NCBI GenBank assembly: GCA_049999805.1 | Contig: JBNGIO010006373.1 | Span: 393,316-422,297, forward strand | Source: Folioceros fuciformis | Taxonomy: Eukaryota; Anthocerotophyta; Anthocerotopsida; Anthocerotales | Length of the DNA: 28,982 nucleotides | Direction of reading: 5' to 3' | Shown: positions 12,746 through 22,482 of the stretch, piece by piece | Numbering within the stretch: the first letter of the stretch is position 1 | Layout: each line of letters opens with the position of its first letter | Program-made: the position numbers and the translations under genes | Notes under the pieces: model-generated | Database searches by the model: none | Seen by the model: only the letters and a program-made list of their open reading frames with translations | Told to the model about the DNA's origin: nothing

Positions 12746-13993
12746 ACGACGTGTGCTTAGTTTGGAGCTTTGTGATGCCTCATCAAAGCTAACAAATAAA
12801 GATAGGTAATAAAGATGAGGAAGGAAGTCTTGGCTTAAGGCTTGGTCTTGGCCTTGGAAAGCATAGATCATGCACTCCAAGCATACACATTATCGTCCCT
12901 CACAATATGTAGTTCCCACATAATCCACATAGATGTCAAACCTTTGAGTTAGGCTTAGGTGCTAGGGGTTTGGCAATGCATCCTTAGTTGACCAAACATG
13001 ACTATAATTCACACAAGATCTACATGCAACTCCTTACCTTGAAAAACAACTAATGCATACCTAGCAAAGGCATCTTTGTATTCACATTTTGTGCATATTG
13101 TGTGCCACCTTCATTGAACTCCTCACCATCAAGGTCATTAGTTGCATATGTGAATGACATATGCCTTGTAGTTGGGCCCGTCCTTAGAGAGGTATTGGAA
13201 GAACATGTTGTGACAATGAAGGTGATATAGAGCTATAGATGTGTTAACAAGGTTTATGATATTTAAAATTTATTCCATTGAAGTCATACCTCCTCACTAA
13301 ATCCATCATGTGGTCCTAATCTTTGTTTGCGTGCATTGGACAAACCATGGCTGCACATCACCTCCATCTTCATCCTTGTGCTCATTTACACCACTCTTGA
13401 TGTGGATTGTGATAGGGAATTCGCTTGTTAAAGACCCCTCTTGATCTAGGTTGTGTAGGTGCTATGCTTGTTAAGACCACTCTTATGCAAAGTTGGGAGC
13501 ACAAAGTTATTCCCACCATACCAACGCTGCCAAGCTAATGTTTGCAAGCTGGAGAAATTCGAAATGTGGACATGAACATCGCAATTAAGTTCCTAGGCTT
13601 AAAGGGATATTGCCACAACCAGCGTTAACGATGGGAAGAGAACGATACGTGAGAAAGTCTTTGTGTTTGATTAGCATGCGGAACGGACAAAGGAGCTTCT
13701 TAGAGTTTTGCCTTGGACCGGGTCCAAGTTAAGAGGAGGGTCCGATTTGGGATTTTGATTTTCGAGGCTAATGGGTCATGGGATGCACCGCAGCAGACAC
13801 TTTGGTGGCGTTGATGAAAGAACATGGGGAGCCCCTCTGTCCTCATTGCTATTCCATACTTAAGGCGCCTCCCCGCATGGTTAAAAAGTGTGAAGGCGTG
13901 TAACAGTCGTTTTGCCCCTAACGACTAATTACACTGGCATATTTAGGCACACTGTTACGTGAGAAACTGGAGGAGTTTGAGCAAGGTGTGGCT

Positions 13994-14787
13994 ATGGCAG
14001 AAAGGAGGTCTCGTCTGCTGCTGCTGCCGCTCTGCGTCTGGTGCGCGTGCTCGCTATGGCAGGGGCAGGCTGCGACGGTGTCGGCCGAGGCCGAGGGTGA
14101 GCTTGGGTCGGTGCGCGTGGTGTTCCAGACCAAGTACGGGGACATCGAATTCGGCTTCTTCCCTAAAGTGGCGCCCAAGACTGCCGCTCACATCCAGAAG
14201 CTGGTGACTCTGGGTAGCTACAACACGAACCATTTCTTCCGCATCGACCGCGGGTTCGTGGCGCAGGTGGCGGACGTGGTGTGGGGTAGGGAAGCGCCTC
14301 TCAACAAGGAACAGCGCATCGAAGGGGAGAAGAGCTTGCCAGGAGAATTCTCCCATGTAACTCCACACAAAATGTTGCTGCCCGCATTGGTTCACGTTGG
14401 AATTTGTCTGACTGTATCCGTCGTCGTGGTTTGCAGGTGAAGCATGTGAGAGGCATCTTGTCCATGGGAAGGCACAGTGACCCAGACAGCGCGCAGTCCT
14501 CTTTCTCCATCCTGTTGGGAGACGCTCCGCATCTGGATGGCCAGTACGCGGTGTTCGGGAGGGTGACGAGCGGGGACGACACGCTGGCCAAGCTGGAGAC
14601 TCTGGAGACTCGGCAGGAAGGCATGTTTGTGATGCCTAAGGAGCGGGTCTCCATTCTCTCCAGCTATTGGTATGACCTCAACGACATGAGCCCCGGCAGC
14701 TGCCAGGAGCAGCTGTCCGCTCTGAAGCGGAGACTCATGTTGTCCCAATCCATCATCCAAGAGCAACGCAGCAAGTGCTTGCCCTGA
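13994..14787 (+). CDS. CYP23: Secretory-pathway cyclophilin-type peptidyl-prolyl cis-trans isomerase, CYP23 orthologue
   Basis: Two exons (13994-14356 and 14437-14787, intron 80 nt, phase 0) give 237 residues. ATG 13994 is the first in frame. Residues 1-27 are a signal peptide (RLLLLPLCVWCACSLWQGQA). The cyclophilin domain runs from ~39 to ~190: VVFQTKYGDIEFGFFP, NTNHFFRIDRGFVAQVADVV, GILSMGRHSDPDS, LDGQYAVFGRV. This resembles Arabidopsis CYP23 closely in motif order, including the non-standard SMGRHSDPDSA segment. R83, F88 and Q91 match CypA R55, F60 and Q63, so proline isomerase activity is plausible. CypA W121 is replaced by His153 (APHLDG), which usually weakens cyclosporin binding. The tail (residues ~205-237) is polar and helical, rich in Gln, Leu and Arg. 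It converges with the F-box gene, the stops being 161 bp apart. Confidence 0.9.
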
Positions 14788-14948
14788 TGAGCTTTGCTTG
14801 TCTCTATTCTTGTTCAAACAGCACCGACCATATGATCAGGTGGATCTGTGTCCGTCACAAAAGTTGGATATATTACAACACTTAACAGTACAGCGCAGTT
14901 GCTAGTGACTGCAGTAGCGAATGTAAGGAACGATGCACCAGAGTCTAT

Positions 14949-16301
14949 TCATTCCTCTTCTCGATCCGAACGTCCGTGAGGGGGGATAGTACGATGAGAA
15001 GACTTGTCGACCGAAGCTTCCAAGGAAGAGGATGGGACGGCATCGGGGAACTTGAGCCAGGGATCCACCCGCAGGACGTAAGACCTCTGGAAGTCGTGGG
15101 GGCATGGGGGGAGCCACTTCCACACAGGAGGCTGCTGAGATAGATCACAGGCAACGCCCAGAGATCTGGAGAATATGTGTAGACTATATCCAGAAGCCAC
15201 AAACTCAAGGCAGCAGAACCACAGCTCGTCCCACCACAACAGGAAGGCGGCCTCTCCCTTCGCGGCCTGCCGATCCGGAAGCAGCTGCCTGAACATCTGC
15301 TCTGGCATCCTCTCCACCAACACCCATGTCATCCACGTCTCCTTAAACTCCCATATGAGAAGCGAAACCATGCCAGCAATGAGCGACCCGAAGAGAACCA
15401 GACAGAAGAGCCTGCCATCGATGCTCTGCAGGGAGTGCACCACCCGATGAAACAAGCTGTCCTCAAACTGACCCGGCCACTGCACGGGCAGCGGCAGCCA
15501 GTCTTCCTTCCCTAGGTCATGAAAAACCATCTGCTCCAGCTCCTCGCAAAGCCAGCACAGACCCCCGGCCCACATAGCAGCCGGCACCCCGGGTCCCTCC
15601 CGCAGCGACGTGACCGGGGAAGGAGCCTCTATCCGCCTCCACCATCCACCCGCCCTCGACGAATCGAAAACCCAAAACTCACTGCTCGTCCCACCACCCT
15701 CCGAACCCGAACCCGAGCCCGAGCCGGATCCCGAACCCGCCGCGACTGCTCTAGAGCAGACCCCGATGAGCTTGAAGTGGCCAGTACCCTCGTCCGCCAG
15801 CACTCCCCGCACGGTGCTGATCGGAGCCGGCGGGCGGGGAAGATCATACCTGGCTCCCGTGAGCGGATTCACCAGCGAGATGCTCCCGGCGGGCTGGCAG
15901 CACACCACACCTCCCACAACGCCTCCCACGGCCGACTGCGACCACCTTACGCCCTCATGCAGCCATCGGGCGAGCTCGATACTGTGCCAGGCGGCCTGCG
16001 CCGGGTCGTAGAGGCATGCCTTCTGCTCCCCTGACAAGCCTCGTCCTATCACCAGCAGCCAGGACTCGTCCTCGCACGCCGCGCCCCTGCCCGGTCCGCC
16101 TTCTTCCTGCTCCGGCAGCGCCCCTCGCAGCTCCTTCCTCCTCTCCTGCACAAAGCTGGGGTTGTGTATCACCCTGCGCCACGCCTTGCACACCAGACGA
16201 GATTGGAAGACGCTTGCAACCGGCAACCGCGCCAGGATCTTGGCTACCATCTCTATGGGAAGCTCCGCGCACGGCATTGAGCTGCCGCCGTCCTTCCCCA
16301 T
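14949..16301 (-). CDS. F-box protein with a Kelch-like / F-box-associated C-terminal region
   Basis: This intronless gene of 450 codons starts at ATG 16301 and stops at 14949. The F-box occupies residues ~12-53 (ELPIEMVAKILARLPVAS, then RLVCKAWRRVIHNPSF) with the usual Leu-Pro start and the Cys-Lys-x-Trp helix that docks on SKP1. Residues ~80-425 contain repeated Trp-rich, Gly-rich beta-strand segments (VFDSSRAGGWWRRIEAP, WAGGLCWLCEE, GRLFCLVLFGS, WWDELWFCCLE) compatible with a Kelch or F-box-associated propeller that would bind the ubiquitination target. Residues 189-200 are a Gly-Ser run encoded by a simple repeat, probably a flexible loop. It would act as the substrate receptor of an SCF E3 ligase. 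The substrate is unknown. Its 5' end faces FAN1 across an 887-bp region. Confidence 0.88.
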   Translation of the reverse strand: MGKDGGSSMPCAELPIEMVAKILARLPVASVFQSRLVCKAWRRVIHNPSFVQERRKELRGALPEQEEGGPGRGAACEDESWLLVIGRGLSGEQKACLYDPAQAAWHSIELARWLHEGVRWSQSAVGGVVGGVVCCQPAGSISLVNPLTGARYDLPRPPAPISTVRGVLADEGTGHFKLIGVCSRAVAAGSGSGSGSGSGSEGGGTSSEFWVFDSSRAGGWWRRIEAPSPVTSLREGPGVPAAMWAGGLCWLCEELEQMVFHDLGKEDWLPLPVQWPGQFEDSLFHRVVHSLQSIDGRLFCLVLFGSLIAGMVSLLIWEFKETWMTWVLVERMPEQMFRQLLPDRQAAKGEAAFLLWWDELWFCCLEFVASGYSLHIFSRSLGVACDLSQQPPVWKWLPPCPHDFQRSYVLRVDPWLKFPDAVPSSSLEASVDKSSHRTIPPHGRSDREEE

Positions 16302-16452
16302 CCCGCTACACCGGCCCGGCCCGGACCGGACCGGCCTTCCTCCTCACCCCGCCCTGCCCCCAACTCAGGAGTGGGTGATGGATCGAATACTCGGCCAGCC
16401 GGCCAGACAACCAGCCCCCAAACAAACCCCGCAAGTCCGTACGCCAGAAAAT

Positions 16453-16460
16453 GGCGGGAA
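16453..16460. promoter_or_regulatory. E2F-like site GGCGGGAA
   Basis: This matches the E2F consensus TTSSCGSS in reverse orientation (TTCCCGCC). It lies 736 bp upstream of the FAN1 ATG and 150 bp upstream of the F-box ATG on the other strand. Confidence 0.4.
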
Positions 16461-16659
16461 CCTCACTGCTCTGGGCCCTTCCTGGCCCCTGCCTGCGTCG
16501 CACCGGCCGGGCAGGCCTTCTGCATTCCGGCTCCTCCCTCATGACGTGGCATTCAAAAGTGCTTTGGGACCCGAAGCCATTTTGAATGGCAGACGCGAAG
16601 CATCGTAAAACTTCGTGTATCTTCCGAGGGCAAAGCCCCGGGGTTTGTGCAGGACAAAT

Positions 16660-16667
16660 GGCGGGAA
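16660..16667. promoter_or_regulatory. E2F-like site GGCGGGAA (second copy)
   Basis: Same octamer as at 16453 and in the same orientation, embedded in a shared AAATGGCGGGAAC. It lies about 520 bp upstream of the FAN1 ATG. Confidence 0.4.
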
Positions 16668-16974
16668 CTTTGCTGCTCAAAGGCCTCATCCAGCTGCATT
16701 TTCCAGGGGGCCCGGATCTGCCGTCTGTCCGTCTGGCAGCGGCCTAGGTGCTCACATGGTTAGGCCTTGTTTGAATCCGGAAAGTGGCAAAGAGATGGTG
16801 ATCTTGCGGCGTAACAGCTCTTGGAATTGTGTGTGCTTGTCGGGGCTTTCGGGGTAGATAGATGCGTAGGGATTCTACCGTGTTGGGTAGTGCCATCGAA
16901 CTGCGCATTGCTTCGGCTAGATGGACCCGACGGCTAGCTACGGAATCTAAATGCGGATAATCTGTGGGCTTAAA

Positions 16975-16982
16975 TTTCGCGG
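16975..16982. promoter_or_regulatory. E2F-like site TTTCGCGG
   Basis: Exact match to the plant E2F/DP consensus TTTSSCGS, 207 bp upstream of the FAN1 ATG, a usual distance for a functional site in S-phase genes. Confidence 0.45.
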
Positions 16983-17188
16983 TGGTGGTTCAGGCCGCTG
17001 GCCATGGCCCCTCCAGACAATGCCGGACCTATGTACGGCATGCATGAGGAGAGGTTAATTTCGGAGATTCTCGCCGCCGGCAAAGTCCTCTGTCTTCCCG
17101 ACGCGTTGGGCTCATAGGCCGTTGGACTGTGGGCGGAAATGTGGAAAATGTGCGGGGATGTTGGCCGTGGTGTGAACAGGACTGCAGT

Positions 17189-20100
17189 ATGGCACTCCGG
17201 GGGCATGAGAGCTTGGTGAGATTAGTGGGAAGGAGGAGACGGCTGATCTCAACTGTTCACCATGTTGGCCCTGATGAGCAAACTCCTTCCGATGAGCATG
17301 GATTGGTAGATTTGCTCACACACTGTTCTCTATTTCTGAAGGACCTGCGCATAGTGAACTTGAAGGGCAGACTGAATTCTGATGTTGGGGCCCCGCATGA
17401 CCTTGTTCAGGTGCCATTGTTTATGGAAGGCGAATCTTTGGTGGAGCGCGGACCTCAGAGATCAGACAAGGAAGCAATTGGCAGGAAGGAGGAGTACGGG
17501 GAATGTGTTCAGTGTCCTGTATGCTCCAAAGGCGTCCGCAGCTGGGCTATCAACGATCACTTGGGTTTGGACTGCGCTGTAGACTCGTTTCTTGTGTTTG
17601 TGTTGCACCCTTCCTTATCCTTCCTTCCGCCTGCAGATTCTTGTCTCGGAGGCACCAAGAAACGGAAATGTACGCAGTCAACGCTTTCTCGTTTTGCCAC
17701 GACGAGTGTCAATGCCGCGGAATGTGTCGTCAAGTTTACTGCCTGTAACGGAACTGCCTTCAGTCATACTGCATCTTCAACACCAAGAAGCATGTCAATA
17801 GCAGTCAAGGTCAGAGCTGCCGAGGTATTGAAATTGTCGGATCCAGACAAGCAGGAAAATCAGATATCTAGTGTTTATGGGAGTGTGGCTGGGCAGATCA
17901 CTGCACATGTTGACCACGGATGTAGCACAATCAGCTCTAAGGTGCCAGCCACAAGTCCCCTACATGTAAGGGGCTCCGAGAGCAGTGCAAATCTGGAAGA
18001 AGCAGACATATCCAATTCTGCACGCCACTGTAGTTGCATCTGCCATAGTAATTGGCAGGCAGACGCTGGGAATGAAGAGATACGGGCGTTGCGAAGTGAA
18101 CCAGATGATATGTTGTGTTTTGGTGTATTGTGCTCTCGCATTGTTGGTCGACGATTTAGACGTGGAGTCCAAATAGGAAAGGGGATGCTTGTCGTACTTC
18201 GCAGAGAACCAGACAATACACAGGATGCCAATGCTATTGAGGTACAGCGTTGAAGTTGTTTTGGATCAAAGTTTCAGCCTCAATTATAGAGTATGTGATC
18301 TCTTTTAGGTTCCATATTCATGCCCGCTGTGCTTGAGATTCAGGTTGTGCCTTCAGCCTCTCCTGAAGGTCCTGCCTTGGGACACGTACCCAGAGAGCTT
18401 GCCGTACATCTTGCGCCCCTTATGGACAAGTTCAACTTGGACATCCAGGTAGTTCTTTGAATTGGTGGAATGGCACTTCAGTTCTTGTGAAGCCAGTACT
18501 TGTACTTCTGTCGCTGGAGTCCTGAACTTTATGGTGATAAGCGCCTAACATAAACTGTTGCGAATTTCCGGTTTCCTTTTGTCAACTGAAGCGTAGATGT
18601 TCAGGGTACTGTGACAGGTGTACCAGATCAAATGTACAAGAGTGTACCAGTCAGTCTTCTACTCAAGTCTGTGTGTGGAGGAGGCCCTCAGGCAAGAGAA
18701 GATCTTGAAGCAAGCTGGCAAAACGTTTTATGCGCTGCAGGTGTAGCGAATAGTGAGCAGCAAATTGTGCAAAGGCGGGTCTCGAAATATCAAGAGAACT
18801 TCCTTTATTTACTTGATAAAGTGCTGGAACAAGATTCTCACTTGTTTTCAGAGAAGGAGAGAGCTTTTTTAGGTGATGGACTCGTTCAGCGAGCAGTTCG
18901 TATCCTAAGAGCAAATGCTGCTCTGCTTCATGCTCAATTACTCTGAGCTCATTGTATTGGTTGTTGTGCAGGATCTTTCTCAAGTTTGTCAGATGATGCA
19001 CAACGACTCTTTCTACGACTCTATCAACGAAAAGGTATATCTCATGTTGCACTGGTCTTGGACTGCAAACATTTTGTCGCCTAACTCTTTGCACAACCAA
19101 CTGCAGGTCCCTGGTTTCGTATTTGTAACATGGCGTATGTGGACATAGGGGATGTCAATTTAGCAAGTCAAAGCCTTCTTGGTAATGCTCTGAAGGTGCT
19201 TTTCCTTCTTGGTCGAACAGGATTGCCTTTCCCTAATTCCTTAACAAGCCTTCCTTCATCTTGAAGATGCAAAATATTTCACAACAGCTGATTTCTCGTA
19301 TGATGAGGGATGTAATGAGTCTGGCCTTCGGGAGAGGTTGGAAGTTTTGAATGTTCCTGAATTGAGGAAGTTACTGAGCTCTGCCCAAGTGAAGGTTAGC
19401 ACACTCGTCAATGAGGTTGATCTCAATTGAGTCATTTGGCAGAAGTTTTCTTAAGTTGAAATTTGAAGAGTAAATCTACTGTATGTGCTGTAGCAGACAA
19501 AAAGCGAGGCTGCGTTGGCTAAGCGAGAGGAGCTCATCAATGCAGGAGTAGCTGCAGCACTGCAAAAGCAAAGCTGTATTTCAGATGGCCAAAAGTGAGT
19601 GCAAAAGGGAATAAAATATGGAGTGGGACTATGCAGATTTTTGCCTTTCTTAGGCCTTCAAACAGGTCGCATTACATCCTGTGCAGAACTGTGGACTTCA
19701 TGAACTTGGTGTTAAAAATCACGGGGACCTGTGTACGCCTTGCTGACACTGCTAGTTTCTTGCTGTGGCGGTTACAGGTATCCTGTGAGGCACTGGTGTT
19801 ATGTTCTGCTGTACTCATTTCGGCTGTCCCGGTGACTCATTGTGGTGTTTGGCAGAGGCTTTTTTTCCTAGATGGAGGGCAAGAGCTATCCTCGTTTCTT
19901 TTGGTGGATATGGGTGTTCTCAAATACCCATCATATAAATGTCAACGTACTCAGCACGTTTTTCTGACGAGGGATGCGCTTGTTTGCTACGAGCAGGTTG
20001 TGTCGATTTTTCTTTCTGAGGTCGTGCCGTCCGCGTGTGTAAGTCCACCGGAAGATGTTTTTGTTGACGTGTTTTTGTCCGTAACATGAGCAGGCTTTAG

Positions 20101-21636
20101 AAGTGGGCCAAGCAATGGACATGGCGTTGGAGTCGAATGACTCACAAGCTGCTTCAGATCTTCTCAAGACGGCAGTGAATGAGCTCCAATCCGGCCAAGA
20201 TGTGTCGGCTGATATCAGCAATACTTTTCTTGCACGATTTTCAGCAGTCTGGGTGTATGCTACTGTTTGCACCTTAGGTGTTTCCCTCCTCGAACGTGAA
20301 AAAAGGTATTACCTTGCCCGCTTTGCTAGTCACTGGACTGCCAGTCGGACGTGCGCTGTGCCCCTCATGCAATTTTGACATTCAGGTATGCAGAAGCTTT
20401 GAAGATTCTAAGACTTCTGCTGAGTAAGAGGTGTTGCCCTGGACGACGAGGCTACTGGACTGTGAGGTTGTCAACGGACTTGGAACATCTGGGTCGCAAG
20501 GAAGAGAGCTTGCAGGTCGCTGAACAAGGCGTGAACGACCCCTTGATTCGACGGGGTGACTGTGTGTCATTACAGCGGCGTGTTATGCGCTTGGGGAAGC
20601 CTCCAAGGCGGTGGAAAAGACCACCATATGCTGATGCTCTGGAAAGAAAATGCACAGAAGTAAGTTTTATAAATGTGATCCGTGCTACTCGAGAGTAGGG
20701 ACTAAGCCTGTAATTATTCTCTCATCTTTGTGTCATCTTCCTGTCGTTGTATCAGGTTCAGATCCGCGGCAGGCCACTGAGATCAGTGATTGGTGTGAAA
20801 AGCAGGTTCTATGGTTTCGATGGTTACCAATGTGGGGTTGAAGAACTTGCCCTCCAGTTTTACGCTGGAGATCTAGGTGGTGGATGGCATGGTGTGCACT
20901 CGGAGGGGGGTATATGGATGACTTTCTTCGGCATATTAATGTGGGACGTGCTCTTCGCTGACATACCTAATGTGTTCCAAACACCATTCCAGGTACCTCG
21001 TTTTTCGCTCTCCTTGGGCGGCTTTCTTCCATGTGGACGTCTTTCATGCTGATGGGCTACAAACATTTTCAGACTGCGCCTTTGGACCTGGACACCGAGT
21101 CATTCTACCCAACGAGAGAATCAATGATCGAAGAGAGGCTAGATGTCCTCCGCACACAAGACGTGGCCCACCTTGTGGCAGAATCATGGAACTCCCACTA
21201 CGGTACCCTGTGTACAGGCGTAAACTGGGAGCGCCATACACTCACAGAACTCCAGACCATCGCTGAGTGCATCGGGGGAAGAGGTCTCGCTGCCATCTGC
21301 AAGCTTCTGGCAGAAGACCACAAGGGGTTGAGCGGGGGAATGCCAGACCTCCTGCTATGGCGTAAGCCTCAACAGGAAGCCAATACTCATGACAACTCTT
21401 GCTCCAAATGCAGCTGTTCCTCATCCGGGACCGGGCACAGCCGCCTAAGGACCCACGGCGAGGCCAAGCTAGTGGAGGTGAAGGGCCCCCGGGATCGGCT
21501 CTCGGAGCAGCAGCGCGCCTGGATCCTCATCCTCTCAAACGCTGGCCTCAACGTTGAAGTCTGCAAAGTCCTGGAGAATCTTGACGAGGACGTGAAGCTG
21601 GTTCGGACTATTTCCTCCAACGTGTACAGCCTGTGA
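17189..21636 (+). CDS. FAN1: FAN1 structure-specific nuclease (FANCD2/FANCI-associated nuclease 1), plant form with HIRAN domain
   Basis: Fourteen exons give 1091 residues, in frame throughout: 17189-17564, 17637-18241, 18344-18448, 18605-18872, 18972-19034, 19107-19181, 19249-19394, 19497-19594, 19666-19777, 19856-19996, 20094-20305, 20386-20659, 20756-20992, 21073-21636. Domains in order: UBZ4 ubiquitin-binding finger (C109, C112, H124, C128; intron 1 splits it and splicing restores HLDSC); PIP-like QSTLSRF (139-145) after a KKRK run; HIRAN (~280-370); FAN1 N-terminal fold with LFLRLYQRK and GPWFRIC; SAP-like segment (~525-580); TPR helices (~664-825, LEREKRYAEAL, DLEHLGRKEESL); VRR_NUC nuclease (~840-1091). 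Catalytic residues E875 (HSEGG), D996 (GMPD), E1039 and K1041 (EVKG) are intact. It cleaves 5' flaps and crosslinked DNA in the nucleus for interstrand-crosslink repair. The start of exon 7 could instead be 19267, six residues shorter. The start is the first ATG in frame. Confidence 0.94.
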
Positions 21637-22482
21637 TTTCCTTTGATCAGGTCAGCAATCACCTTCCCTCCAGTGCCGGGTCAGGGTTGTTTGTCAATTT
21701 GCTCAACCCCGTCCATGAGCTAATCGCGTAATTGCGATTGCTGGGAACCGTGGGTTGTGACGGGTGCAAGCACTGCGCCAGCGAATGTGCCTCTCTCCTA
21801 TCATTGGCTGGTGCAGGCCCGTGTTGCTCAGTCGCGGCTGGCCTCTCTCTTCTGCACTAGCCGCCGTGGCGAAACTGTCGCCCCAGCCATTAACCCCTAG
21901 TAGCAGGGCCGCAGCTTGTGGATGCCACTTGTCATCCTGTTTCTGGGTGTATGACCAAGGAGTTGCGCCCGTGGCCCGCCCCCTCGCGCCGGCCCTTGTG
22001 CCTACGTAGATGCCACGCACTTTGGCCCGTTCTAGTGCTTTTATTTATGTACACCGCTCTTCGTCAGACCAGAGTTCCTCACGGAGATATGTGATCCAAA
22101 CATGCCCAGAGGCTGCAATAATGTAGGCTGTGGGGCCCGCGCTGCGGCCAGCACCGGGACCCGGTCCTGCTGCGCGGTAATTGTGGCGTCGTAGCTGTCC
22201 ACGACATGTGACTGAGTTTCTCTTTTTGCCTTCTCTCTCTAGGGCCTAATAAGTGCCTCTCAGTCTCACGGGCAGACAGATCACGAAGGTCAGGTCTGGC
22301 TTCAGTTGCATTCCCTGTGGGAATTGCAGGGGAGTCTGATCGCGGAGCAACTTGAAGAAAATCCTCCGATGTGAGCTCGCATTCCCTTGCTCTAGTGCTT
22401 GGAGTTGTCTGGTTGGTCTGGTTGGAAATCTTGGCGGGCGTCAGTATTGATCCTTGCTTTTGGTTGGCTGGTAGATCGCACC
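21637..22482. other. Intergenic region FAN1 to C4H
   Basis: It holds the FAN1 3' flank and the C4H promoter. No ORF with recognisable features and no clear TATA box were seen. 21960-22000 and 22130-22170 are GC-rich (cgcgcc, gcccgcgctgcgg). Confidence 0.4.

Larger units (their letters stand above)
12011..13993. other. Intergenic region between subtilase and CYP23, with repeats and an AT-rich island
   Basis: The first 400 bp should hold the subtilase 3'UTR. A tRNA-like box A and a 34-bp triplicate follow, listed separately. 12760-13700 is AT-rich like the left arm, with no recognisable ORF, and is probably an old insertion or decayed element. The last 250 bp become GC-rich again and should carry the CYP23 promoter; no clear core element was seen. 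Confidence 0.4.
16302..17188. promoter_or_regulatory. Divergent promoter region between the F-box gene (minus) and FAN1 (plus)
   Basis: This 887-bp GC-rich stretch separates two head-to-head start codons. It begins with a CCGG-rich run (16307-16335). Three E2F-like sites are listed separately. The sequence AAATGGCGGGAAC occurs twice (around 16450 and 16658). No TATA box is obvious for either gene, which fits a broad, TATA-less bidirectional promoter. Confidence 0.6.

Noticed and set aside
21362-21413. GT-AG intron candidate (GTAAGC ... TGCAG) in FAN1 exon 14
   Set aside because: Its 52-nt removal shifts the frame and leads to an early stop before the EVKG catalytic motif, whereas the unspliced frame continues to the end.
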